A stretch of DNA of 9,511 bases from Deinococcus sp. (GTDB lineage: Bacteria; Deinococcota; Deinococci; Deinococcales; Deinococcaceae), in NCBI GenBank assembly GCA_028287665.1, contig JAQBPF010000167.1:1-9511 (forward strand), written 5' to 3'. Shown piece by piece: positions 1 through 7,535 of this stretch. A program made the translations under genes and the position numbers. The stretch's first letter is position 1, and each line of letters begins with the position of its first letter. The notes below the pieces were generated by a model that searched no databases, was not told where the DNA came from, and worked only from the letters and a program-made list of their open reading frames with translations.

Positions 1-2
1 GC

Positions 3-1190
3 AAAAGCGGTCAGTTGCCCCTCACCACCTGGCTTCCCGACGCGATGGCTGGCCCCACCCCCGTATCGGCCCTGATTCACGCCGCCACGATGGTCACGGC
101 GGGCGTGTATCTGGTGGCCCGCAGCCACTTCCTGTACGACCTCGCGCCCACCGCGTCGCTGTGGGTGGCGTGGATCGGCGGCCTGACGGCGCTGTACGGG
201 GCCCTGTCTGCCCTCAACCAGCACGACATCAAAAAGATTCTGGCCTATTCCACCGTGTCACAACTGGGCTACATGTTCATGGCAGTGGGTCTGCACGCGT
301 ACTCGGCGGGCGTCTTCCATCTGCTCACCCACGCGTTCTTCAAGGCGCTGCTGTTCCTTGCGGCGGGCGCGGTTATTCACGCCCTGCACGATCAGCAAGA
401 CGTGCGGCAGATGGGCGGCATGCGGAAATTCATGCCGTTTACCCACATCGTTTCTCTGGCGGGCGTGCTGGCTATTTCGGGCATTCCGATCTGGAGCGGC
501 TTCTTTTCCAAAGATGCGATTCTGGCAGCGGCCTACGAAGCCAATCCTCTGCTCTACGTGATCGGGCTGGGTGTGGCTCTGCTGACCGCCTTCTACATGG
601 GCCGCTGGTACTTTCTGGTGTGGCGCGGTGAATACCGGGGCAGTGTGGCCCACCCGCACGACGCCGACCTGATCATGAAAGTGCCGCTGGGCGTGCTGGC
701 CGCGCTGGCTACCTTTGGCGGGCTACTGAATATCCCCAGTTTTATCGGGGGCAACCACGCCTTCGATACCTACCTGGGACGCGCCATTCCGCTGCACGAA
801 CACGAGATTCCGGTCAGTACCGAATGGCTGCTGACGGGCCTCGCGGTTGCCGCAGGCGTGATCGGGTTGCTATGGGCCGCCTCCGAACACCGCCGCCGCA
901 GCTTGGCCGATGGGCCACTGGGTGCACTGAGTACCAACGCGCTGTATCTGGACGCCCTGTACGACAATGCCGTCAGTGCCCCCAGCCGCGCCCTGGCCGG
1001 AGCGTTCGATAGCGTTGACCGGGGCACCGACGGCGTGATGAACGGTATTGCCCGCAACGCCGGAGCGCCGGGCGGCCTGTTTACCCTCTGGCAGAGCGGC
1101 TTTGTTCGCGCCTACGCGGTGTCGATGCTGCTGGGCACGGCACTCATGCTGGGGTACTGGGCGCTGAAGACGATTGGAAGTGGGGCGTGA
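3..1190 (+). CDS. nuoL: NADH-quinone oxidoreductase subunit L, C-terminal part (5' end outside window)
   Basis: NuoL is the distal proton-pumping, antiporter-like membrane subunit of respiratory complex I. The reading frame is open from base 3 and starts inside a conserved block (KSGQLPLTTWLPDAMAGPTP), so about the first 230 residues lie upstream. A TTG at 15 is only an internal Leu codon. The visible part has 395 residues. Taking the first visible Lys as residue 1, the proton-path residues match E. coli NuoL spacing from memory: K1 (K229), H26 in SALIHAATMVTAG (H254), H106 and H110 in HLLTHAFFK (H334/H338), K114 (K342) and K170 in GFFSKDAIL (K399). The C-terminal part, about residues 310-390, fits the long lateral amphipathic helix followed by the final membrane helix that anchors NuoL to NuoM and NuoN. 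It ends in TGA and is followed by a 169-bp gap before nuoM. The family assignment is near certain. Confidence 0.97.
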   Translation, partial: KSGQLPLTTWLPDAMAGPTPVSALIHAATMVTAGVYLVARSHFLYDLAPTASLWVAWIGGLTALYGALSALNQHDIKKILAYSTVSQLGYMFMAVGLHAYSAGVFHLLTHAFFKALLFLAAGAVIHALHDQQDVRQMGGMRKFMPFTHIVSLAGVLAISGIPIWSGFFSKDAILAAAYEANPLLYVIGLGVALLTAFYMGRWYFLVWRGEYRGSVAHPHDADLIMKVPLGVLAALATFGGLLNIPSFIGGNHAFDTYLGRAIPLHEHEIPVSTEWLLTGLAVAAGVIGLLWAASEHRRRSLADGPLGALSTNALYLDALYDNAVSAPSRALAGAFDSVDRGTDGVMNGIARNAGAPGGLFTLWQSGFVRAYAVSMLLGTALMLGYWALKTIGSGA

Positions 1191-1206
1191 GGCGGAATGT
1201 GGTGGG

Positions 1207-1334
1207 TGGATCGTGGATCGTGGACAAGTCAAAAGAGGTGGGCGGTCTTTCTGCCCTGACGGGTTCTGAATCTCCGCGACACCACTCCCCCCAGCGCCTT
1301 TCCCCACGTTCCACGATCTACGATCTACGATCTC
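1207..1334. repeat. Inverted-repeat element made of GATC-containing heptamers, between nuoL and nuoM
   Basis: The left arm at 1208-1224 has two and a half copies of GGATCGT. The right arm has three exact copies of ACGATCT at 1313-1333. The arms at 1209-1224 and 1310-1325 are complementary over 16 bp with one mismatch, which would be a G-U pair in RNA. They enclose about 85 nt. A smaller hairpin lies inside, with stem GGGCGG/CTGCCC at 1240-1256. The element fills most of the nuoL-nuoM gap and resembles the small non-coding intergenic repeats described from Deinococcus genomes, but I cannot assign it to a named family. In the operon transcript it would form a long stem just upstream of the nuoM ribosome binding site. 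Confidence 0.75.
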
Positions 1335-1359
1335 TAGCTCCCCACTCCAGAGGCCCCCA

Positions 1360-2784
1360 ATGATCCACTTCATGATTTTTCTGCCGCTGCTGGGGTCGCT
1401 GCTGCTGCTGATCACGCCTGTGCGTTGGCGCGAGGAAGTGGCCGGATTCTTTGCCGCCGCCACCCTCGGCCTCGGTCTCGCCATCTGGCGGGCGGGCGGC
1501 ACCGAACTGTTCAGCATCAACTGGGTGCCCTCTCTGGGCATCACCTATTCCGTGCAGCTCGACGGTGTCAGCCTCACGCTGGCTCTCGTCGCCTCCTTCA
1601 TGACCCTGATCGCCGTTCTGTATGCCTCGCGGCGGGTCGCCAATCCGGGCACGATGCTGGCACTGGTGCTGGCGATGGAAACCGGACTGCTGGGCATCTT
1701 TGCCGCCCGCGACCTGATCCTGTTCTACGTGTTCTTTGAAGATGCGCTGCTGCCCGCCCTGCTGATGCTGGCCATCTACGGCAAGTCTCACCGGATGCGG
1801 GCGCTGGTCAAATTCGCGGCCTACACGCTGTTTGGCAGCCTGCTGATGCTGGTGAGCATTATCGGTGTCAAGTCGCTGGGCGGCAGTCCCACCTTTGCGC
1901 TGGTGGATCTGGTCGCCAATCCGGTGACTGGCCCGGCCCAGACGTGGCTCTATCTGGGCTTCCTCGCGGCGATGGCCGTCAAACTTCCGCTGTGGCCGCT
2001 GCACGCCTGGCTTCCCGATTTCCATGAGCAGAACCACGACAGCGGCGTTCCAGACCTGATGGGCACGCTGTACAAGGTCGGCGGTTACGGCATCTTCCGC
2101 TTCGGTATCGTGCTGTTCCCCGACGCCTCCGAGGAACTGCGTCCTATTCTGATGGGCCTGGCCGCGTTTACGGCGCTGTATGCGGCGTGGATCGCCTTCC
2201 GGCAAACCAACTGGAAACGGCTGCTGGCCTACGCGGGCCTGTCTCACATGGGGTTTGTGGCGCTGGGCCTGTTCAGCCTCAACGAAACCGCCGTCATCGG
2301 GTCCATGTATCTGCTGGCTTTCCAGAACGTGTATACCGGAGCGTTGTTTTTGGCCGTTGGAATGCTTCAGGAGCGCATCGGCAGCCTCGATACCCGTGTG
2401 GGCGGCGTGATGAATCAGGCGGGCGCACTGGGCGGGCTCACGATGGCGCTGTGGTTCGCTTCCATCGCCGTGCCGGGCCTCGCCGGATTTATCGGAGAAT
2501 TCAGCATCCTGCTGGGCTCGTATCAGGTGCAGCCGTGGATTACGTTTGTGGCAGGCCTGACCACCATCGCCGCCGCTGTCTACGCCCTCAGCGCCTTCCA
2601 GACCACCTTCTGGCAGAGCCGCCCCCTGGGTGGAATCAAAGTGGCCGACCTGCACAGCACCGAATGGCTGGTGCTGGGGCTGCCGCTGGCGGTGGCCCTC
2701 TTCTTCGGTGTGTACTCCGCACCCGCTCTTAACCTGATTCAACCGGCAGTCAGGACTGTTCTTGCCGCGCTGGGAGGCAACTGA
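1360..2784 (+). CDS. nuoM: NADH-quinone oxidoreductase subunit M
   Basis: NuoM is the middle antiporter-like, proton-pumping subunit of the complex I membrane arm. The 474-residue protein is almost wholly hydrophobic, as expected for about 14 membrane helices. Likely proton-path residues, mapped by spacing on E. coli NuoM, are E127 in FYVFFEDALLP (E144), K208 in AVKLPLWPLHAWLPD (K234), K239 in GTLYKVGGYG (K265) and E380 in GLAGFIGEFSIL (E407). The stretch after AWLPD reads FHEQNHDSGVPD instead of the AHVEAPTAGSV common in other bacteria. From memory this resembles Thermus Nqo13 and supports Deinococcota. The start is ATG at 1360 with an AGAGG ribosome binding site at 1349-1353, 6 nt upstream. 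The stop codon abuts the nuoN start. The gene has no TTA, CTA or TCA codons. Confidence 0.97.
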   Translation: MIHFMIFLPLLGSLLLLITPVRWREEVAGFFAAATLGLGLAIWRAGGTELFSINWVPSLGITYSVQLDGVSLTLALVASFMTLIAVLYASRRVANPGTMLALVLAMETGLLGIFAARDLILFYVFFEDALLPALLMLAIYGKSHRMRALVKFAAYTLFGSLLMLVSIIGVKSLGGSPTFALVDLVANPVTGPAQTWLYLGFLAAMAVKLPLWPLHAWLPDFHEQNHDSGVPDLMGTLYKVGGYGIFRFGIVLFPDASEELRPILMGLAAFTALYAAWIAFRQTNWKRLLAYAGLSHMGFVALGLFSLNETAVIGSMYLLAFQNVYTGALFLAVGMLQERIGSLDTRVGGVMNQAGALGGLTMALWFASIAVPGLAGFIGEFSILLGSYQVQPWITFVAGLTTIAAAVYALSAFQTTFWQSRPLGGIKVADLHSTEWLVLGLPLAVALFFGVYSAPALNLIQPAVRTVLAALGGN

Positions 2785-4233
2785 ATGCTGCAAATTCCTG
2801 ATGTGGCCCTCGCGCCCATGCTGCCCATCCTGATCGTGTTGGCGGGAGGCATTGCCAGCACGGTACTGGGATTCAACCTCCCGCGCCGCGCCCTCACGGT
2901 CATCAATCTGGTGATGCTGGTCCTGTCGGGCGTCAGCATGGTCACGCTCTGGGACAGTGGCGCAACCGCATTCGGCGGCGGCCTGCAAGCCGATAACGCC
3001 GCTATTTTGCTGGGACTGACCATTCTGGTGGGCAGCATCATGACCCTGCTGGTGAGCCTCGATACGGCCTACCGCGCCCGCGTGTCCTTCCCCGAGTTCG
3101 ACGCCATGCTGATGTACGCCATCACTGGCACGCTCCTGATCGCCTTTTCCGGCGACCTGATCGTGATGCTGATCGGGCTGGAAATTATGAGCCTCAGCGG
3201 GTACGTGCTGGCTACATTGCAGGCCTCGCGCCGCGCCGAAGAGTCGGGCCTGAAGTATTTCCTGCTGGGCGCGGTGGGCAGCGCCATCCTCATTTACGGC
3301 ATCGCCTTCGTGTACGGCGCAACCGGCAGCCTCAGCTACGCCGGAATTGCGGCCAAAGCCAGCGGCCTCACGCCTGCCAACGTGGGCATTCTGGTGGGCG
3401 GCGCACTCCTGCTGCTGGCGGGCTTTGCCTTCAAGGTTGCCCTGGCTCCCTTTCACCAGTGGACGCCGGATGTGTACGGCGGCGCACCCACCAGCGTCAG
3501 CCTGTTCCTGAGTACGGTGGTGAAGGTCGCGGCCTTTGCCGGAATGCTGCGCGTGTTCGGCGGCGCACTGGCCGACGCCCCCGGCTGGTCTTCCGTGCTG
3601 CAGATCCTCACGGCGGCCACCCTGATCATCGGAAATACGGCGGCCCTGTTTCAACGCAACTTCAAGCGCATGCTGGCGTATTCGGCGGTGGCCCACACAG
3701 GGTTTCTGGCGATGTGTCTGCTGGGTACGCCGCAGGCGGGCGGCGCGGCGCTGGGGTACTACCTGCTGGTGTACACCCTGATGACGGCAGCGGCTCTGGC
3801 TGTGGTGGCTGCCCTCCAGCGCGATGAACTGGGCATGGAAATAGACGATCTGCGCGGCCTGTATTACCGCCATCCTGCCTACGCGGTGGCGCTGGCCGTG
3901 TGTCTCGCGTCGCTGGCTGGCCTGCCCCCCTTCGCCGGATTTTTCGGCAAGTATCTGGCGTTTCAGGCGGCCTTCCAGAACGGGTATGTGTGGCTGAGTG
4001 TGCTGGCAGCCCTGACCAGCGTGGCGGCCCTGGTCTATTACCTGCGCCCCGGCATGCTGATGTTCATGCCTGACCGCACGCCAGCCCGCGAATACCCGCA
4101 CGGCCAGCGCACGCCCACCAATTTTGCCGTGGTACTGGGCGTGCTGGGCGTCACGTTGCTGGGAATCTTGCCCAATATCTGGTACGGCTGGGTACAGAAT
4201 CCGGCCATCTGGCAATTCCTGGCAGGAAGGTAA
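2785..4233 (+). CDS. nuoN: NADH-quinone oxidoreductase subunit N
   Basis: NuoN is the third antiporter-like, proton-pumping subunit, placed nearest the hydrophilic arm of complex I. The 482-residue protein has many membrane helices. Key residues are at or near the usual NuoN positions: E133 in MLIGLEIMSLSGYVLA, K157 in SGLKYFLLGA, K217 in GFAFKVALAPFHQWTPDVY, K247 in STVVKVAAF and K389 in GFFGKYLAF. PFHQWTPDVYGGAPTSV is a strong family signature. The ATG follows the nuoM TGA with no gap, and the GGGAGG at 2772-2777 inside nuoM sits 7 nt upstream, so translation is probably coupled. It is the last gene of the nuo operon here: a repeat arm and a terminator-like hairpin follow within 125 bp, then a gene on the opposite strand. 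Confidence 0.97.
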   Translation: MLQIPDVALAPMLPILIVLAGGIASTVLGFNLPRRALTVINLVMLVLSGVSMVTLWDSGATAFGGGLQADNAAILLGLTILVGSIMTLLVSLDTAYRARVSFPEFDAMLMYAITGTLLIAFSGDLIVMLIGLEIMSLSGYVLATLQASRRAEESGLKYFLLGAVGSAILIYGIAFVYGATGSLSYAGIAAKASGLTPANVGILVGGALLLLAGFAFKVALAPFHQWTPDVYGGAPTSVSLFLSTVVKVAAFAGMLRVFGGALADAPGWSSVLQILTAATLIIGNTAALFQRNFKRMLAYSAVAHTGFLAMCLLGTPQAGGAALGYYLLVYTLMTAAALAVVAALQRDELGMEIDDLRGLYYRHPAYAVALAVCLASLAGLPPFAGFFGKYLAFQAAFQNGYVWLSVLAALTSVAALVYYLRPGMLMFMPDRTPAREYPHGQRTPTNFAVVLGVLGVTLLGILPNIWYGWVQNPAIWQFLAGR

Positions 4234-4250
4234 CGAGGGAGAGGAGGGAA

Positions 4251-4267
4251 GATCGTGGATCGTGATC
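4251..4267. repeat. Lone arm of the GATC-heptamer repeat after nuoN
   Basis: GATCGTGGATCGTGATC begins 17 nt after the nuoN stop. Its first 14 bases are identical to 1209-1222 in the nuoL-nuoM gap. No matching right arm is visible before the terminator, so this is a truncated or solo copy. It contains three GATC sites spaced 6-7 bp apart. Confidence 0.6.
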
Positions 4268-4315
4268 AACCCCCTCCCACACTGCCTGGATTCACAGTCA
4301 ATGTATGCCGAGCAC

Positions 4316-4355
4316 AAAGAAGAAGGCCGCCCCAGTTGGGCGGCCTCACTTCTTT
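4316..4355. terminator. Bidirectional intrinsic terminator between nuoN and the CHASE2-GGDEF gene
   Basis: GGCCGCCC (4325-4332) pairs perfectly with GGGCGGCC (4338-4345) around a 5-nt loop. The stem is extended by AAAGAAG (4316-4322) pairing with CTTCTTT (4349-4355) past a small internal bulge. The T-rich outer arm follows the GC stem in either reading direction, so the hairpin can end the nuo transcript from the left and the CHASE2-GGDEF transcript, which ends at 4417, from the right. It lacks a long pure U-run. Confidence 0.8.
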
Positions 4356-4392
4356 AACTCTGTTCCTCCAATTTTAACCCTGTTTCTCCAAT
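4353..4392. repeat. Two-copy 20-bp tandem repeat
   Basis: The 20-mer at 4353-4372 (TTTAACTCTGTTCCTCCAAT) is followed with no gap by a copy at 4373-4392 that differs at two positions, both T/C changes. It lies between the terminator hairpin and the 3' end of the CHASE2-GGDEF gene. It probably arose by a local slippage duplication. No function is evident. Confidence 0.7.
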
Positions 4393-4416
4393 CCATCCTT
4401 CGCGGTTCTGCTGTAC

Positions 4417-5913
4417 CTACTCCCTCTGGTCGCGCTGATATTTCATCCGGTAGCGGCTGCGGCTGGCGGCCTCGATCAGTTCTACGGGCGTGCGGATATC
4501 GGGCGTGGTGGTGGCTGCACCCACACTGGCCCGCAACGGAATGTCGCGGTAGGCGATGTTGTCGAGGGTACGCTGCACGCGCTCGGTGATGACGGCCAGA
4601 TCCATGTCGTCGGTATTGTCGAGCAGGATGGCAAATTCATCTGCACCCCACCTGAACACCACATCGCCCCGGCGTTTGTGAGACTGAATGCGTGAAGCGA
4701 GGTCGCGCAGCAGTTCGTCTCCGGCGCTGCGTCCATAGGTGTCGTTGACCTTCCGGAAGCCGCTGAGGTCGACCAACAGCAGCCCCAGCGGGCGTTCGGC
4801 CCGGCCTGTCCAGCGGTGCTCGATGGCGCGGGTAAAGGCCAGTCGATTGCCGAATCCGGTCAGAGGGTCCAGGGTGCCCAGATGGCGCAGATTCCACCAC
4901 CGTTCCAGGGCCACCAGGGCCGTGCCCAGAATGGCCGCCAACGAGATGGTCACTCCGGGCAGCACGATATTGGCCAGCCACAGTGGGAGGGCCAACGACA
5001 GGGCCACCAGCGCGATACCAAAGCCCCAGAGTCCCCGTGCCAGGACCGCTGCCACCGCCGCCAGAATACACAGCAGTACGGTGAGCCACAGCGGCACCTG
5101 TTGGAAGGGTGCACTCAGGAGGCTGGACACGGCCCGTGCCTGAAGCAGGGCGCCGGGAACTACTTCTCCCGTCACGTCCCGCAGGGTTTGCCCACCCAGA
5201 CCCGAACTGCCCAGTCCACTTGCGGTCAGGCCAATCAGCACCACGCGGCCCTGAAGATCGCTGTAGCGTACATTGCCGTTGACCACATCCCGGAAAGACA
5301 GGACAGGCAGGCGTTGCAGGTCGGGGCGGCTGTACCGCAGCACGCGTGGGGTAGCGTCCAGCGGGATATCGCGGCCCGCGATCACGGCCACCTGCCGCGC
5401 CAAACTGGGCACCAACCGGCTTTCTGGCCCAGCGGTGCCCGTTTCCCGGTAAGCCGCCTGATAAGAACGCACGATGCCGTCTGAGCCGATGTTCAGTGCA
5501 CTGATCCCTGTGGGTGAGCGCCAGTCGGGAGGGGCGGTAGAGCTGTCTTCACCGGGAGCAGTCGCCAGCACCACATTTGGGCGGCTAAACGCGTCGGCCA
5601 GGCGCTGATCGTTCTGGGTCGGATCGCTCAGAATAACGTCTATGCCGATGGCCCGCGCCCCAGCCTCATCCAGAGTCTTGAGGGCCTGTCCGTACAGTTC
5701 GCGGGGCCAGGTGTCCAGCCGCCCGTAATCGCGCAGGCTGGCGTCGTCGATGCCCACCACCACCACACGCTGATCGGAGGGACTGGGGAGGGCCCGGTTC
5801 AGGGCGTCCTCCAGGCGCACATTGTCAGGGACCAGCAGGGCCAACGCCGCAGCCAGGAGGATCGCCGCCGGAACGGTATAGCGGGCCAGTGACCGTTCAG
5901 GGGAGAGCAGCAT
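4417..5913 (-). CDS. CHASE2-domain membrane sensor with GGDEF-family (GADEF) diguanylate cyclase domain
   Basis: This is a probable membrane receptor that makes cyclic di-GMP from GTP. In the 498-residue form, a membrane helix lies at about 12-29 and an extracytoplasmic CHASE2 domain at about 31-270 (VVVVGIDDASLRDYG, WPRELY, AGARAIGIDVILSDP, GRVVLIGLTASGLG). Three closely packed helices follow at about 273-337, the layout typical of CHASE2 proteins. The cytoplasmic cyclase domain covers about 345-498. It has DPLTGFGNR, metal ligand D382, guanine-contacting N390 and D399 by PleD alignment, and RWGADEF at 421-427, so Ala replaces the second Gly of GGDEF. The inhibitory I-site RxxD is present as RRGD at 414-417. 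I chose the ATG at 5913, which overlaps the upstream FecR gene by 17 bp and puts a short basic segment before the first helix. An upstream GTG at 5988 would add an unlikely 25-residue tail. Cyclase activity is inferred; the ligand is unknown. Confidence 0.9.
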   Translation of the reverse strand: MLLSPERSLARYTVPAAILLAAALALLVPDNVRLEDALNRALPSPSDQRVVVVGIDDASLRDYGRLDTWPRELYGQALKTLDEAGARAIGIDVILSDPTQNDQRLADAFSRPNVVLATAPGEDSSTAPPDWRSPTGISALNIGSDGIVRSYQAAYRETGTAGPESRLVPSLARQVAVIAGRDIPLDATPRVLRYSRPDLQRLPVLSFRDVVNGNVRYSDLQGRVVLIGLTASGLGSSGLGGQTLRDVTGEVVPGALLQARAVSSLLSAPFQQVPLWLTVLLCILAAVAAVLARGLWGFGIALVALSLALPLWLANIVLPGVTISLAAILGTALVALERWWNLRHLGTLDPLTGFGNRLAFTRAIEHRWTGRAERPLGLLLVDLSGFRKVNDTYGRSAGDELLRDLASRIQSHKRRGDVVFRWGADEFAILLDNTDDMDLAVITERVQRTLDNIAYRDIPLRASVGAATTTPDIRTPVELIEAASRSRYRMKYQRDQRE

Positions 5914-7516
5914 GACTCTCGTTTCCGGCCTGATCCTGCACGCTGACCCGGATGGGAACGGCAGATGCAGGCGCGGGCAGCAGCACACTAAAATGGCCCT
6001 GTACGCGCCAAGTGTAGCTGAGGTCGTCTACAGTGACGGTCAGCAGGGGCTGAGGCGTACCCACGTCGGCCACCTCTCCCGTCAGGGTCAGAATGCGGCC
6101 CTTTACGCTGGTCTTCAGATTGCTCAGAGCGGGCGCGGTGCGGTCAAGACGAATCTGGCGGGTCTGCGTCATGGTCTGTCCAAAGCGGGTGGCCTGCACC
6201 TGCACGTCATACTCTCCTTCTGGAAGGGTGTCTTGCAGGCGTTTCAACCGGAACAGACCCTCTGTGCCTGCTGCGGCGCTCAGGTTCACGGTACGCCCGG
6301 CGATGGTGGCGGTCACGGTGGCGTCGGGCAGACTGCGGGCAGACAGGGCCAGGTCCTGCAAACTGGTTGGCGTGGGGTCGAGCTTGAAGACCAGGGGCCG
6401 CGCCCGCTCTGCGTCAAGCGCCAGATTAAAAGCATCTAGGGCGTCGGGCGTCAGCGGTGCCGCCTGACCACCCTGTTCCCGCTGTTGGCCCTGCGACACG
6501 GTAACGTCCTCATCGCTGGGCAGCGCCACTTGCCCTTCAAAGACTTTCACGAGTCCGTTGGCATCCACCCGGAATATGGTTCCGCGGACCGCCGTGCTGA
6601 CCACAGGCGTGGTGATCTTGTAGCCGCCCTGCCCCTTTTCCACCACGTTCCAGGCCGTGCCGCGCAGCAGTTGAAGGGTCACCTCCCGGCCCTGAGCAGT
6701 TTTATCTATAGCAATCACGCTCAGTTCGCTCTGCTCGGTCAGGCGCAGGTAGCCGCCGCCCGTAAAGCCCACTTCGGCCCAGGCGTTGACATCGGTGGTC
6801 AGCCGTTCACCTGCGGCCAGATCGTCGTTCACAGCGGCATTTACAGGGGCGGCCCCCACCCGAAAAATCTTGACAGCGCCGCGAGTGGCCTCCACAGTGG
6901 CGGTTCCGGCTCCCTTGAACTGGGCTGAATACCAGGGATCGGTTTCGCGGAAGGTACTGATCTGACCGGTCTTGAGCGCGATCTGTTGGCCTGCCTGCAC
7001 GGTGGTGATCCGGGCTCCCATGGCCAATCGGCTGGTGCCACTGATCACAGCCACCCGCAATGTCGCGCCGCCCGGTGCCAAATCCACCCGCACCCGGCCC
7101 TTCCCATCCAAAAACAGGTGGTTGCCCTGCACATGCACCGTCACTGGGCCCTCCAGCAAAACCTGTCCTTCCAGGAGGTCGGCTTCCTTCAGGTAGGTTC
7201 TGATCTTGGAGGCGCTGCCCACCACCACCTGGCCTGTCCCACTTTGCAGGACAGCGCGGCCTGTTCCGGTGCGGAGGCCCAGCGTTACTGCGGTGGTTCC
7301 GACCTGTGAGCGCCAGATATTGCCCGGTTCCTGAATCTCCACCCGTCCGGCGGCTTCCTTGACGGTCAGAAAGGGGGCGGACTGTGCACTGACCACCCCG
7401 AGGTTTAAAGCGCCCACCCACAGGCCAAGGCCCAACAGTCCAGCACTCAAGCCGCGCCTCGCGGGAGCTTGGTTCTGAGAACGTTGGAACGTGGAGACAG
7501 GAGCAGACAACTTCAC
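5897..7516 (-). CDS. Secreted FecR-domain protein with Ig-like C-terminal modules
   Basis: The 539-residue protein has an N-terminal export signal: basic residues near 20, a hydrophobic run at about 23-43 and likely cleavage after VSA (44) or QSA (47). No other membrane segment is seen. Two FecR-like beta-rich halves follow, at about 49-195 and 205-345. The second carries the clear signature TTPVVSTAVRGTIFRVDANG then VKVFEGQV (303-330). Residues 376-535 look like two Ig-like modules, ending VSVQDQAGNES. FecR in E. coli is a sigma-regulator partner, but this protein lacks the inner-membrane anti-sigma part and no sigma or TonB gene is nearby, so a different role is likely. It overlaps the downstream CHASE2-cyclase gene by 17 bp, suggesting an operon and an extracytoplasmic partnership. 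The start is GTG: a TAG stop lies in frame 9 nt upstream, no earlier start is possible, and no Shine-Dalgarno sequence is visible. Confidence 0.88.
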   Translation of the reverse strand: MKLSAPVSTFQRSQNQAPARRGLSAGLLGLGLWVGALNLGVVSAQSAPFLTVKEAAGRVEIQEPGNIWRSQVGTTAVTLGLRTGTGRAVLQSGTGQVVVGSASKIRTYLKEADLLEGQVLLEGPVTVHVQGNHLFLDGKGRVRVDLAPGGATLRVAVISGTSRLAMGARITTVQAGQQIALKTGQISTFRETDPWYSAQFKGAGTATVEATRGAVKIFRVGAAPVNAAVNDDLAAGERLTTDVNAWAEVGFTGGGYLRLTEQSELSVIAIDKTAQGREVTLQLLRGTAWNVVEKGQGGYKITTPVVSTAVRGTIFRVDANGLVKVFEGQVALPSDEDVTVSQGQQREQGGQAAPLTPDALDAFNLALDAERARPLVFKLDPTPTSLQDLALSARSLPDATVTATIAGRTVNLSAAAGTEGLFRLKRLQDTLPEGEYDVQVQATRFGQTMTQTRQIRLDRTAPALSNLKTSVKGRILTLTGEVADVGTPQPLLTVTVDDLSYTWRVQGHFSVLLPAPASAVPIRVSVQDQAGNESHAALP

Positions 7517-7522
7517 TCGTCT

Positions 7523-7528
7523 AGTCTA
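7523..7528 (-). promoter_or_regulatory. Candidate -10 box for a leaderless FecR-gene transcript
   Basis: On the minus strand TAGACT (matching TAnnnT) ends 6 nt before the GTG start of the FecR gene. There is no Shine-Dalgarno sequence in between, so transcription would begin at or next to the start codon. No good -35 box is found at 17 bp spacing. An alternative AT-rich box (TAATAT on the minus strand, about 7546-7551) lies further upstream, so the choice is uncertain. Confidence 0.45.
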
Positions 7529-7535
7529 AGCGAAG

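Noticed and set aside
1318..4317. A 999-codon open frame on the minus strand antisense to nuoM and nuoN
   Set aside because: It is codon-for-codon antisense to two clear genes. Stops would need TTA, CTA or TCA in the sense frame, which these GC-rich genes avoid. The product is rich in Gln, His, Arg and Gly and has no recognisable domain.
5914..5988. N-terminal extension of the CHASE2-cyclase from GTG at 5988
   Set aside because: It lies wholly inside the FecR coding sequence and adds a non-typical Cys/Pro-rich tail before the expected membrane helix. ATG 5913 fits better.
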